Part shown: positions 8,708 through 17,550 of the stretch, piece by piece
How positions within the stretch are numbered: position 1 is the stretch's first letter
Layout of the letters: each line of letters opens with the position of its first letter
Source of the DNA: Microcystis panniformis FACHB-1757
Lineage (GTDB): Bacteria > Cyanobacteriota > Cyanobacteriia > Cyanobacteriales > Microcystaceae
NCBI RefSeq assembly: GCF_001264245.1
Contig: NZ_CP011339.1
Coordinates: forward strand, 1,798,001 to 1,862,000
DNA length: 64,000 nt
Direction of reading: 5' to 3'
The notes under the pieces: generated by a model
Told to the model about the DNA's origin: nothing
What the model saw: only the letters and a program-made list of their open reading frames with translations
The model's database searches: none
Position numbers and translations under genes: made by a program

Positions 8708-8747
8708 AGAGTCCCTCCAAGAGCGTTAACGCTCTTGGAGGGACTCT
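8708..8747. repeat. 40-bp perfect palindrome
   Basis: AGAGTCCCTCCAAGAGC, centre GTTAAC, then the exact reverse complement. The stop of the interrupted transposase fragment (8707-8709) overlaps its left edge. There is no T-run, so a terminator is possible but unproven; it could also be the terminal hairpin of a lost element. The following ~230 bp hold no gene I can support, only a further hairpin-like AATCCCCTGTCA...TGACGGTGGGAG at ~8933-8978. Confidence 0.7.
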
Positions 8748-8980
8748 GGCAAAAGTCTTACAGTATCTAAACTCTAGCTCTCTTATGGGGTAAGCCTTCA
8801 AGCTATCGCTAACTAACAGAAACCCGAAATTTGAGTTTTTATTAGAAAAAAAGTTAGCGTTCGCTTGTCAACCGAGGGTTTCAGAATCTGGATTCGGTCG
8901 GGGATTCCCGAAAGTTCCAGAAGAGCGTTAGTGATATGGAAAGAATCCCCTGTCACAGCGTAGCTTGACGGTGGGAGTAT

Positions 8981-9117
8981 AGACCTCTTGCATAAATCCG
9001 AAAACAAACGATAGAAACAATAATGGGAGGGACTTTCAGTTAATTATTTATTAGTAGTTGATAATCTTCAAAAATGTTGCTGTACAAGGATCGACTTAAG
9101 ACTTTTGCAAGAGGTCT
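8981..9117. mobile_element. MITE with AGACCTCTTGCA ends
   Basis: 137 bp with inverted ends AGACCTCTTGCATAA and AGACCTCTTGCAAAA, flanked by TAT on both sides (possible 3-bp duplication). The short duplication and end type fit an IS5-group parent, by inference. It lies just downstream of the M48 protease gene. Confidence 0.65.
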
Positions 9118-9135
9118 TATGTCAATTGATTCAAA

Positions 9136-11121
9136 TTAATTAACTCGCTGCCATAAACGTTGAATTTCTTTCCTCAGTTGTGCATCAGGAGGCTGGCTAA
9201 ATTGTACAGAAGGATTGACCTGCACACCTGGAATATTCTGATTCCAGGGACTGTTGGAGACTGATTCTAAATTTATGCCACTTATCACAGGGCGAAACCC
9301 GTAGCGGACGAATACTTCCTGTTGGGAAGGCTGTCTGAGAAAGGCGACAAACTCCCTGGCTGCTTTCGCTTGTCCCTCATTCACATCCCGCCGTGCGATC
9401 GCGGCCGTCGCTACTGTCTCAATAGTCGGGTCAAGATAGTAGATTTGGTAAGGTTTTTCCTGGGTAGTTTGGGCTTGGGACCAGCGATAGAGGGCGATAC
9501 TTTCGTAGGTAGTCGCCACATCAGCGTCGTTGGAGCCGCGAGCAATAAATTCCCGCAAGAGAATGTCACTCGAAAGGGGCGGCTGATAGACGGAACGCTT
9601 AATCAGAGCAAACAAAGATTGAATTCCCGGCCCATTCAAGTTAGTACCAGCTAGGGGACTTCCGCCAAGATTGGACTGGGACCACAAACTTAAGGTTAAC
9701 TGACCACTGTTGGAACGGCTAGGGTCTGTCATGACAAAATCGAAGCTTCCCCAGGTAGATTGTCCGCCGATAGCAGTCCAGTTACGCTTTTGCATGGCCC
9801 GTTCTACACTTTGCCATTGAAAGCGTCTCCCAGGGAAGATAACCTTTCCTCTCTCGGGCCAAGCGATACCCACCAGGAAGGTTTTGACAATGGGTTGGGG
9901 CGTATCGTAGAAGGGATTGCTTTCTCCCTGTACCGCCAGGCGATCGCGCAACTCCTCTAAGATTTCCCCATTGGCTGGAATGAGGATAGTAGGCGTAAAG
10001 TCATGTTTCTGGTCGATGTAGTTATTAACTATGTCCTGAGAGCCTTGAAACTTCAGTTCTAAGTTAATGTTGGGATGAGATGCCTCGAATTGTGGCTCTA
10101 GGACTGCCAATGGTTCTTGAAGTTCCGTCCCACTGACGATGGTAAGGTTTTGCTGCACGCCAGGAAGAGGTGCATAAGCTAAAGCGAAAGCAATTAGGGC
10201 GATCGCATCCGAAATTATTGCCCGTCTGCGTTTCGATTGAGGGCTGTTTCTCCTAGTGGGAGGCGTTAAGAGTCCTGGTTGCATGGCGAGTAATTCTTGA
10301 ATGCGGTTGTTAGTGGGAGGATGGGTGGCAAATAAGCGATTGACAAGTTTACCCTTGAAGGGATTAATAATTAGAAGGGGAGCTAACGCTGGGTTTTCTT
10401 CTGTGGATATTGACTGCTGTTGGCTGTTATTTTCTAATTTTTCTAAGGCGTTAGCGAGGGCGCGAGGATTTCCGGTTAAACTTGCTGAACCTGCATCAGC
10501 AGCATACTCTCTCGTTCGAGATATGGCTAATTGAGTTAAGGTAGCCGTAAGGGGCGCAAGTAGCAAGGTAGGGAATAAGGCGGCTAGGCGGATGGGATTG
10601 GCGTTGCGGTAGTTAAACATGGCAAACATTCCCGTCATTCCTGTTTCCGTGAGGAGAGAAATTGCTACAGAAATAGTGACAGCAACTGTAGCAGTAAGGG
10701 CATCACCGTGTTTAATGTGGCTAAGTTCGTGGGCGATAACGGCTTCTAATTCGTCTTCAGGAAGCAGTTTCATCAACCCTTCTGTAATGCAGACAACACC
10801 CCGTTGGGGATTCCTTCCAGTAGCAAAAGCATTAGGAGAAGAAGTAGGAATGATATACAGTTTAGGTTCTGGTAAATTTGCCCTGTAGCACAGCACTTCA
10901 ACTATGGGTTTGAGTATAGCTTCTTCTTGAGAATTGGCAGGACGAACATCAAAAGCGGCTAAAACAACTTGGTCGGAATAGAACCAGAGACTAAAGTTAA
11001 TTACAGCAGCAACGATTAAGCCGATAACTGCACCAATTATCCCGCCGATGAGTAGATAAGCCGTCAGAACTAAGATGCTGCTTAATAACGCTAATAAAGC
11101 AACTGTTTTTAAGAAGTTCAT
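9136..11121 (-). CDS. HtpX-like M48 metalloprotease fused to a solute-binding domain
   Basis: 661 residues. Two membrane spans at ~5-48; M48 zinc site HELSHIKHGD at 131-140 with the third ligand in REYAADAGS (~204-212), as in HtpX; further spans ~143-200; another span at ~301-320. The remaining ~330 residues form a periplasmic-type solute-binding domain (LTIVSGTELQEPL, MTDPSRSNSGQLTL, IARRDVNEGQ). HtpX alone is about 290 residues, so the C-terminal fusion is the unusual part. The protease faces the cytoplasm in HtpX; the binding domain would then lie across the membrane (inference). It is the last gene of a three-gene minus-strand set with 11190-11912 and 12090-13835, and shares its solute-binding domain type with the latter. 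Confidence 0.88.
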   Translation of the reverse strand: MNFLKTVALLALLSSILVLTAYLLIGGIIGAVIGLIVAAVINFSLWFYSDQVVLAAFDVRPANSQEEAILKPIVEVLCYRANLPEPKLYIIPTSSPNAFATGRNPQRGVVCITEGLMKLLPEDELEAVIAHELSHIKHGDALTATVAVTISVAISLLTETGMTGMFAMFNYRNANPIRLAALFPTLLLAPLTATLTQLAISRTREYAADAGSASLTGNPRALANALEKLENNSQQQSISTEENPALAPLLIINPFKGKLVNRLFATHPPTNNRIQELLAMQPGLLTPPTRRNSPQSKRRRAIISDAIALIAFALAYAPLPGVQQNLTIVSGTELQEPLAVLEPQFEASHPNINLELKFQGSQDIVNNYIDQKHDFTPTILIPANGEILEELRDRLAVQGESNPFYDTPQPIVKTFLVGIAWPERGKVIFPGRRFQWQSVERAMQKRNWTAIGGQSTWGSFDFVMTDPSRSNSGQLTLSLWSQSNLGGSPLAGTNLNGPGIQSLFALIKRSVYQPPLSSDILLREFIARGSNDADVATTYESIALYRWSQAQTTQEKPYQIYYLDPTIETVATAAIARRDVNEGQAKAAREFVAFLRQPSQQEVFVRYGFRPVISGINLESVSNSPWNQNIPGVQVNPSVQFSQPPDAQLRKEIQRLWQRVN

Positions 11122-11189
11122 TAATCGTCAATCTCCAGGGTAGTATTGTGGTGTTGATTTTTCCAGTTTAGTTGATTGATTAGTCAGGT

Positions 11190-11912
11190 TCAAGAAATGA
11201 TAAAATCAATATTTTCTTGAAAGCCACTCAATTCTTCACTCAAATTTCTTAACTCTATAAGTTCTTCCGAATTAGTCAAGTCAGCCGTCCGCAATTTATT
11301 TTGTAATTGTTGCAGAACCCCAGCCGAGTCTTGAATCACAGTGTACAAGCTAGTTAATTTTGCTTGACGAGTATCTTGTCCTTGTTGTGCTAATTCAATA
11401 TTCCGTTCTAAACTGGCTTGCAACTGTTCTAATTGTTTACGAGATACACCGAAACTCGAACGAATTTTACTTTTAACTTCCAAGAGTTGCTGTTGTAACT
11501 CATTGATTGACAATAAGGATTCACTTTCTGGCAAACGTTGAGCAATTTGTTCTATTTTTGGGGGAAGTTCAATAGCACTATCGCAAGCTTGCTGTACGGC
11601 GATTAATAAGTCCATTTGCACTGAACTGCTGCTTAATAATTGGTTAGCTTCTTGACGCAGAACTTCTGCCTTTCCTGCTAAACTTTGAGCCGAACCTTGA
11701 ATAACTTGCAGTTCCTGTTGTAATTGTTGTTTGACCCGTTTCTCCCCATCTGGTTCTCTAGCTTTCAAGGCGGTTGCGCCGACTACAGTTACCGCCAATG
11801 CTGTTGGTAAAGTAACAGTATTAGATAATCCCAAAAAGCGAACACCAACAACTAAAACGATCCCGCCTGCTAAAACGGCTAAAGGGTAATAAAGAGGGTT
11901 AGCAATTTTCAT
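11190..11912 (-). CDS. Membrane-anchored coiled-coil protein
   Basis: 240 residues. Two hydrophobic segments at ~8-48 (YYPLAVLAGGIVLVVG, then TLPTALAVTVVGA) followed by ~185 residues of Gln/Glu/Leu-rich heptads (ELQVIQGSAQSLAGKAEVL, ELQQQLLEVKSK), so probably a membrane hairpin with a long cytoplasmic or periplasmic coil. No catalytic motif. It lies between the VWA lipoprotein and the M48 fusion, 68 bp from the latter and 177 bp from the former, so the three are probably co-transcribed. The architecture loosely recalls XpaC- or PspA-type envelope-stress proteins, but I cannot assign it to either family. Confidence 0.75.
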   Translation of the reverse strand: MKIANPLYYPLAVLAGGIVLVVGVRFLGLSNTVTLPTALAVTVVGATALKAREPDGEKRVKQQLQQELQVIQGSAQSLAGKAEVLRQEANQLLSSSSVQMDLLIAVQQACDSAIELPPKIEQIAQRLPESESLLSINELQQQLLEVKSKIRSSFGVSRKQLEQLQASLERNIELAQQGQDTRQAKLTSLYTVIQDSAGVLQQLQNKLRTADLTNSEELIELRNLSEELSGFQENIDFIIS

Positions 11913-12089
11913 TTTTAGTTAACCGTTGATGATTGATGGTTGATGATTTAGTAGATTAATTCAGGAATTAATCACAGTCTCTACATTTGGTTGACTTACA
12001 AATGCGCCTCGGAACTCCGAATTCCGCCCCGCGCTTGACTCGGCGGCGAAGCCACCTCCGAATTCCATTCATAATTCATAATTCATTAC

Positions 12090-13835
12090 TTAAAACTCTA
12101 CTTGCAAGTCTCCCATCACAGTTGATATAGTCGCTGGATCTCCTTGACGATAGTAACCGCCGTTAACTTCGGCAATTTTTTGCAAAGCCTGGGGATTAAA
12201 TTCTCCTTCTTTCCCATAACCAATAGTAAAGAAAGCAATTCGCTGATCGGAAGAAAAGCCACTCTTTTGCAACTCTTGTTCCAACTGATCCAGATTAATT
12301 TGTGACCCCGAATCTTCTCCATCAGTTAAGATTAACACGGCATTAATAGTATCAGTCCGCAAATTTTGAGATAGCCAGTTGCGGGCATAGAGGGCGCTAT
12401 CATAAAGTCTGGTCCCACCACTGGACCGCAGTTGGCCAATAAATTCAATGCCGCGATCTCGCCCCTGTGGAGTTCCTTCTATAATCACAGGTTCGTTAAT
12501 AACTGAATTGAAACTAATTAGGGCAATTCTTTCCTTCGGTCCCAGGTTCTGAACGTAATTAAGTAAAGTATTCTTAACTGATGTCAGTTTTTGCCCTTCC
12601 ATCGACCCAGAAGTATCAATTACTACTGCTACTTGCGACGGTTTCTTGGCATAATTTTGCCAGCTTTTAAGCATGGCTTCAACTACTTCTGGTTGGGGCG
12701 AACGGTAAGAGTCATAGGTGGGTTGAGGATTCACGCCAAATTCAGCAGAAAACTTGCTTCCCAAGGCTACTCCTGGAACACCCGGTCGCAGTCCTAAATC
12801 TGCGGCAATTTGTTGGGTTTCGGGCAAAAGAATGAATTCAATTACCTTTTCAGCAGCTTCTTTTTCTCGGTCACTTATCCAAGGCGCATTGGCTAAAATT
12901 GCCCGCATATTGGAACTGAAAGTAGCCTTGGGATAGACGGCTTGATAGCGCGTTTGATTGGAACCAGCTTGGCTGTTAGCAGCAATTACCAAAGACTCGT
13001 AAACTGAGGCTACCGAAGCCCAAAAGGGTCCGTTGGCGACCATAGATTGGGCAAGGGAAGCGGTAGAAGTACCATAGCGAGTGATTTTACTCTGGATCTG
13101 TTGAATTTGTCCCTGATATTTTTCTACGTCAGCTACAGTCAGATCTTCCGGGCGCTTACCTGCTACAGCAGCAAATTGGGCCACCAGGGTTTGTAAGCCA
13201 GAATTAGAACGGGTAGGCGCGGTGTGGACGTAAGTGATGGGGAGGGGTGGGGCTTTGGGATCGAGTTGGCGGTAGTTGTCCAATTTAGCTAGGGCGACGA
13301 AGGGATCTTCTACTTTTTCTAAACCCTTGGCGAGGTCAGCGTTTGTCATGAAAACCATCGGACTGTAGGCGATCAGGGGTGAGTCGGTAATTTCCGGGAT
13401 GTAATTTTGTCCTGGAAATAGCTTGTTCATCTGGTAGATGAGTTGACTCTGATAAATTTCGCCATCGACGGATAAAAGGGTGGGAAATTCGGGCGCATCG
13501 GCTTTGAGAGTTCCATTTTGGTACTGTTGGGCCAGCGAGAGAATCGTTTGGACCACATCGCCGCTTCCTTTAGCTTCGCAACTGAGGTAAAAGGCTTCAC
13601 CGCTAGCGAGTTTGGGTTGGCTTTGGTTCAATTTCGTGGCTGCTTGCTGACAGAATTGGGCTAGGTCGCTTCCCACGAGAAATTTGACTTCAAGTCCCTG
13701 TTGTCTGGGTTGTTGGCTTCCTTGTTGTTGGGGTTGCTGTCCACAAGCACCTAGAAATACTAAGGTAGACAGGACGGTTAAGGGAGTAACTGAGGTTAAA
13801 TAACGAGAAAAAGCAAGATTTTGGCGTTTAATCAT
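12090..13835 (-). CDS. Lipoprotein with solute-binding and VWA domains
   Basis: 581 residues from the ATG at 13835; a TTG 24 bases earlier is a less likely start. A signal with lipobox (TLVFLGACGQQ) predicts a lipid-anchored outer-face protein. A Gln-rich linker is followed by a solute-binding fold (~residues 45-385; APTRSNSGLQTLVAQ, AADLGLRPGVPG) and then a von Willebrand A domain with a complete MIDAS: VVIDTSGSMEG, a Thr in GGTRLYD, and LTDGEDSG. Such metal sites mediate ligand binding or assembly. The RSNSG motif also appears in the M48 fusion protein at 9136-11121, which implies related binding domains in both. First gene of the cassette. Confidence 0.88.
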   Translation of the reverse strand: MIKRQNLAFSRYLTSVTPLTVLSTLVFLGACGQQPQQQGSQQPRQQGLEVKFLVGSDLAQFCQQAATKLNQSQPKLASGEAFYLSCEAKGSGDVVQTILSLAQQYQNGTLKADAPEFPTLLSVDGEIYQSQLIYQMNKLFPGQNYIPEITDSPLIAYSPMVFMTNADLAKGLEKVEDPFVALAKLDNYRQLDPKAPPLPITYVHTAPTRSNSGLQTLVAQFAAVAGKRPEDLTVADVEKYQGQIQQIQSKITRYGTSTASLAQSMVANGPFWASVASVYESLVIAANSQAGSNQTRYQAVYPKATFSSNMRAILANAPWISDREKEAAEKVIEFILLPETQQIAADLGLRPGVPGVALGSKFSAEFGVNPQPTYDSYRSPQPEVVEAMLKSWQNYAKKPSQVAVVIDTSGSMEGQKLTSVKNTLLNYVQNLGPKERIALISFNSVINEPVIIEGTPQGRDRGIEFIGQLRSSGGTRLYDSALYARNWLSQNLRTDTINAVLILTDGEDSGSQINLDQLEQELQKSGFSSDQRIAFFTIGYGKEGEFNPQALQKIAEVNGGYYRQGDPATISTVMGDLQVEF

Positions 13836-13859
13836 GAGTCTTGACAGAGTAATAACCAA

Positions 13860-14254
13860 TAAAGCACGAAGTTACTCGGATCAATGCAGATGGGATGAGA
13901 ACATATTTACATCCATATCTTACATTCCCCACCCCTAACTATTTACCAATGGTCCTGACTGAGCAATTTTTAGTTAAGGTAAAATTATGAAAAAGTAAAT
14001 TTTAGGTTAAAATTAAAGGCATCTAGACCAAAAAAACGACCAGTTCTCTTGCCGGCAATGCCCTCAAAACTCAACATAAAAGTAAACTTTTAAGAACGAT
14101 TTGGGCTCTTTTGGATTTGGTGGGTAAAATGTATTCTGAGATACAGTCCTGCTGGCGAGGGAGTAGAGGGAACCACAGAGACACAGAGGACACAAAGATC
14201 GATCGATCCTATGTAAGTTAAACTTATCACACAGAACCTAGAAGAGCCAGATAT
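13860..14254. other. Intergenic region with an ISL3-ended repeat
   Basis: The first ~240 bp upstream of the VWA gene hold its likely promoter but no motif I can defend. From about 14104 (GGCTCTTTTGGATTTGG) to 14248 (CACACAGAACCTAGAAGAGCC) lies a MITE-like piece with ISL3-type ends. Its right ~90 bp match the reverse complement of 51232-51310 (ACCACAGAGACACA, GATCCTATGTAAGTTAAAC). Six bases later ISL3 copy 2 begins. Confidence 0.6.
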
Positions 14255-15499
14255 GGCTCTTCTAGTTTTCGTGTGTTAATTTTTGTTATGAATTAAAGCA
14301 AGCAAACAGCTTAAGTCGAAGATGTTCAAAATTGGTAAATCCATAACTCATTCTTTTAATAAGCTTTATTTTGGTATTCATTCCCTCAATTAATCCGTTG
14401 GTTGTCTGATTTTCAAAGTAATTACAAATACCTGGCAAATGCTTCTGGATCATCCTGGCACTACTTTGATATAATATCCCGCCTATTCTTATCCATTTTT
14501 CCAATTTTCTCTCAGCACCTCTGAACGTTCTACTCCTTTGATAAATTTGTCTAATTTCTTCTTTCATTTCCCAGGCTATTCCTAAGCATGGATGTTCTTT
14601 CAGAATAACTTCTAGTTGTTGTTTTTGCTCGTCCTTTAAGTCCTCTTTATTCTTCCATAATAAATGAGGTAATCCTTTTTCATGCACCCCCATTAACTTT
14701 CTCAATTTATTAAGCTCGTCATTGATGATAGCCATTACATGAAAACGGTCATAGATGATTTTAGCATTGGGAAATAATTCCTTGATCACTGCTGTAAATC
14801 CTGACCACATATCGACGCTCACTTCTTTCACTTTCTCCCGAACTGCGTCTGGCTGTGCTTTTAAGGCTTCCATTAATTCTTCTTGCTTATGTCCTTTAAT
14901 CACATCTAGTAAAATTTTCTTGTCCATATCTACGACCGTTGTGATGAAATCTTTATGTCCTTTTAAGTTACTAAATTCATCTAAGCTTATTCGTTCTGGT
15001 GCTTCCCACTCTTCCTTTTCTAGTTCTTTAGCACAGTGATTAAATATTAACTCAACTTCTGACCATCCTAACCCTTCTTCTCGACTTATTTCTTCGATGC
15101 TACAATTTTTTACTCTCTCATAAATCATCGATTCATAGCGAATTGTATGATGCTGTCTTAATCTCATAAAACTCAGTCTTTCGCTGATATACTTTTGGCA
15201 CTTTTGACAATGAAACTGACGGCGTGGTACTTCTAAATATACTGGATTACCTAATATTGACAAGTCTCTGACTAGATTATACTCTGTCTGATTGATTCTG
15301 TCTAAGGTTTGATGGCAATTCGGACATTCAATTGTTTCATTTAAAAGAGCAAGCTTTAGGAAAATTGTCTGAGCAATTTTTTGATAATTGACCACTGTTG
15401 CATTTGGTAAATCGAGGAGTTGATCAAAATTTATCCACATAACCCACCTCCTGTTCTGTGTTACTATTATACCATGCTCACACAGAACCTAGAAGAGCC
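14255..15499 (-). mobile_element. ISL3-family insertion sequence, copy 2
   Basis: 1245 bp, same ends as copies 1 and 3. The flanking octamers (CCAGATAT left, ACCTTTTG right) differ, so there is no target duplication. The right side cuts into a nitrate-transporter ATPase gene whose 5' part is not on the left side. This is a rearrangement junction, not a simple insertion. Confidence 0.9.
14286..15440 (-). CDS. ISL3 family transposase (copy 2)
   Basis: 384 residues, differing from copy 1 at only about three positions (for example Ala for Val in the early NATVVNYQ stretch, Arg for Ser in IYQRSRT, Gln for Glu in LYQSSARM). All catalytic regions are present (ISLDEFS, VSVDMWSGF, TNGLIEGMNTK) with the same AGGAGGTGG ribosome site. 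Probably functional. Confidence 0.93.
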   Translation of the reverse strand: MWINFDQLLDLPNATVVNYQKIAQTIFLKLALLNETIECPNCHQTLDRINQTEYNLVRDLSILGNPVYLEVPRRQFHCQKCQKYISERLSFMRLRQHHTIRYESMIYERVKNCSIEEISREEGLGWSEVELIFNHCAKELEKEEWEAPERISLDEFSNLKGHKDFITTVVDMDKKILLDVIKGHKQEELMEALKAQPDAVREKVKEVSVDMWSGFTAVIKELFPNAKIIYDRFHVMAIINDELNKLRKLMGVHEKGLPHLLWKNKEDLKDEQKQQLEVILKEHPCLGIAWEMKEEIRQIYQRSRTFRGAERKLEKWIRIGGILYQSSARMIQKHLPGICNYFENQTTNGLIEGMNTKIKLIKRMSYGFTNFEHLRLKLFACFNS

Positions 15500-15797
15500 A
15501 CCTTTTGGGGCTTTAGATGCTTTAACTAAGCGAAAATTACAACAGGAAGTGCTGAAAATTTGGGAGAGTCACCGGCAAGCGGTGATCATGATTACCCATG
15601 ATGTAGATGAGGCAATTTTCATGTCCGATCGCATTGTTTTAATGACCAATGGGCCCCATGCTAATATCGGTGAGATTTTAACAGTGCCTTTTCCCCATCC
15701 CCGGGAGCGTCACGCCATGAGAGAAACTCAAGAATATTATGATTTAAGAAATCATGCTCTCGATTTTCTGGAGCGTTATTTTACGGCAGATGAATAG
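15500..15797 (+). pseudogene. 3' fragment of a nitrate/nitrite ABC transporter ATPase
   Basis: 98 codons starting at the D-loop region (PFGALDALTKRKLQQE) with the switch His motif MITHDVDEAIFMSDR and the NrtC/NrtD-like tail MTNGPHANIGEIL and LRNHALDFLERYF. The Walker A and ABC signature are missing because ISL3 copy 2 abuts it. In the intact gene this subunit powers nitrate import at the inner membrane. No other nitrate-uptake gene is present in the window. Confidence 0.85.
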
Positions 15798-15818
15798 GCG
15801 GTAAAAAAGTCAGATAAT

Positions 15819-15895
15819 ATCTGTAGGGGCAAGGCATTCGGATAGGAAATCTACGGTTTCAGCGATAGGTTATTGCCCGAATGCTTCGCCCTTTT
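15819..15895. repeat. Short inverted repeat related to the AGGGyTTGCTGA MITE
   Basis: GGGGCAAGGCATTCGGATAG...CGAATGCTTCGCCC resembles the core of the MITEs at 19215-19430 and 21741-23207. Its hairpin lies at the 3' end of murA and may terminate transcription there. Confidence 0.55.
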
Positions 15896-15899
15896 TCTA

Positions 15900-17225
15900 T
15901 TAAGATGGGGACAGGGTAGCCAATTCTAAGGCTAAAGGATCAACCCGGCGTAAATTTGCCCCTAATGCTCTTAATTTACCCTCTAAATTATCGTAACCTC
16001 GATCGAGGTGATGGAGTCCCTGCACAATAGTAGTCCCCTGGGCCGCCAATCCCGCCACCACCAAAGCTGCCGAAGCGCGTAGATCCGTGGCCATCACCGG
16101 CGCCCCGGAGAGGAAAGGCACACCGCGCACTAAAGCCACATTTCCTTTGACCTTGATATCTGCTCCCAGACGCTTTAATTCGGCCACATGACGCAGACGA
16201 TTTTCAAAAACCGTCTCATTAACTACGCTACTGCCCTCGGCTAAAGTTAATAGAGCCATAAATTGGGCCTGCATATCCGTGGGAAACCCGGGATAGGGTA
16301 GGGTTTCGATATCGGTGGCTTTTAAGTCTCTAGGGATAATCCGGAGACGATTAGGATCATCTTCCACCACTTCCGGACCGATTTCGTGCAGTTTGGCAAT
16401 TACCGAAGCTAAATGGCTGGGAATCACGGGATAAAGACTAATTTCTGAGCGGGTAATCGCCCCGGCTATCAGTAAAGTCCCGGCTTCAATGCGATCGGGA
16501 ATGATATTGTAATCGGTACTGTGCAGACGGGAAACTCCCTCAATGACAATTGTATTGGTTCCGGCACCGCGAATTTTTGCCCCCATGGAAACACAAAAAT
16601 TGGCCAAATCAATCACCTCTGGCTCCTGGGCCGCATTACCGAGAATGGTTTCCCCGAACGCTAAAGTCGCCGCCATCATTAGGGTTTCCGTCGCTCCCAC
16701 ACTGGGATAATCCAGATAAATATTCGCCCCTTTCAGACGACCATTCCCTTTAACGCGGGCGTGTACCATGCCGCCATCAATTAATACATCTGCACCCATT
16801 GACTGTAGGCCTCTAACGTGCAGATCCACTGGTCTGGCCCCAATGGCGCAGCCACCGGGGAGGGGAACTTTTGCTTCTCCTAAACGGGCTAAAATCGGTC
16901 CGATGGCAAAAAAACTGGCTCGCAACTGGGAGACGAGATCGTAGGGCGCTTGAGCTTGTTTGAGGTCTCTGCCATTAATCTCTAGTCTATCTCCGGTGCG
17001 ACGGACTTGCACGCCCAAAGCCGAGAGAATTTGACTCATCCGCTCGATATCGGCTAGAGCAGGTACATTACTAATCTGGCACTCGTCGGAGCAGAGTAAA
17101 GCTCCCGCCATAATCACTAGAGCGGCATTTTTGGCACCACTGATCTTAACTTCACCCTTGAGAGAGTGACGACCTTGAATTTCTAAATAGGGATGCTCGG
17201 TATCGATGGTCATAGGATCATTCAT
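15900..17225 (-). CDS. murA: UDP-N-acetylglucosamine 1-carboxyvinyltransferase
   Basis: 441 residues, normal for the family. It catalyses the first committed step of peptidoglycan synthesis in the cytoplasm, transferring enolpyruvate from phosphoenolpyruvate to UDP-GlcNAc. Near the N terminus, ISGAKNAALVIMAGALL matches the substrate-binding Lys-Asn pair. The catalytic loop PGGCAIGARPVDLH keeps the Cys attacked by fosfomycin. Later motifs TDMQAQFMALL and DLRASAALV are typical. Start ATG at 17225; other ATGs follow within five codons. It stands alone. Confidence 0.97.
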   Translation of the reverse strand: MNDPMTIDTEHPYLEIQGRHSLKGEVKISGAKNAALVIMAGALLCSDECQISNVPALADIERMSQILSALGVQVRRTGDRLEINGRDLKQAQAPYDLVSQLRASFFAIGPILARLGEAKVPLPGGCAIGARPVDLHVRGLQSMGADVLIDGGMVHARVKGNGRLKGANIYLDYPSVGATETLMMAATLAFGETILGNAAQEPEVIDLANFCVSMGAKIRGAGTNTIVIEGVSRLHSTDYNIIPDRIEAGTLLIAGAITRSEISLYPVIPSHLASVIAKLHEIGPEVVEDDPNRLRIIPRDLKATDIETLPYPGFPTDMQAQFMALLTLAEGSSVVNETVFENRLRHVAELKRLGADIKVKGNVALVRGVPFLSGAPVMATDLRASAALVVAGLAAQGTTIVQGLHHLDRGYDNLEGKLRALGANLRRVDPLALELATLSPS

Positions 17226-17354
17226 TTATCTTAGTTGGGAGTCTTGGCTAAGGAAAGCTTTGGTAAAATTAGACTGCATTTTATCAGATTTTTGAACGAA
17301 TTATCGGTGATTCTACCCTGAAAAACGATTTTTGTCTTAATTATCTCAACTATC

Positions 17355-17383
17355 TTGACTTATGGATTGTCCGATAGTATAAT
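17355..17383 (+). promoter_or_regulatory. Sigma-70-type promoter for tRNA-Leu
   Basis: TTGACT at 17355-17360, a 17-bp spacer, then a perfect TATAAT at 17378-17383. Expected transcription start ~17390, just before the tRNA at 17405. Confidence 0.8.
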
Positions 17384-17404
17384 AGGAGATTGTGAAAGAA
17401 AAAT

Positions 17405-17488
17405 GCGGAACTGGCGGAATTGGTAGACGCGCTAGATTCAGGTTCTAGTGTCTGCAAAGACTTTCGGGTTCAAGTCCCGAGTTCCGCA
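17405..17488 (+). tRNA. tRNA-Leu (CAG)
   Basis: 84 nt cloverleaf. Acceptor GCGGAAC pairs with GTTCCGC. The D arm has GGTAGAC. Anticodon stem CTAGA/TCTAG has loop TTCAGGT, giving anticodon CAG. A long class II variable arm (TGTCTGCAAAGACT) and the T arm CGGGTTCAAGTCCCG follow. The discriminator is A, as in leucine tRNAs. CCA is not encoded. Confidence 0.95.
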
Positions 17489-17550
17489 TTATCTCCCTCA
17501 AAACGTAGTTATTTAGGGCAGCCCTAGCGGGGTGAAAAATACGATTGGCT

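Noticed and set aside
8748..8980. IS200/IS605 right-end-like hairpin near 8933-8978
   Set aside because: CCCCTGTCA...TGACGGTGGG can fold, but no tnpA or tnpB is attached and similarity to known ends here is weak.
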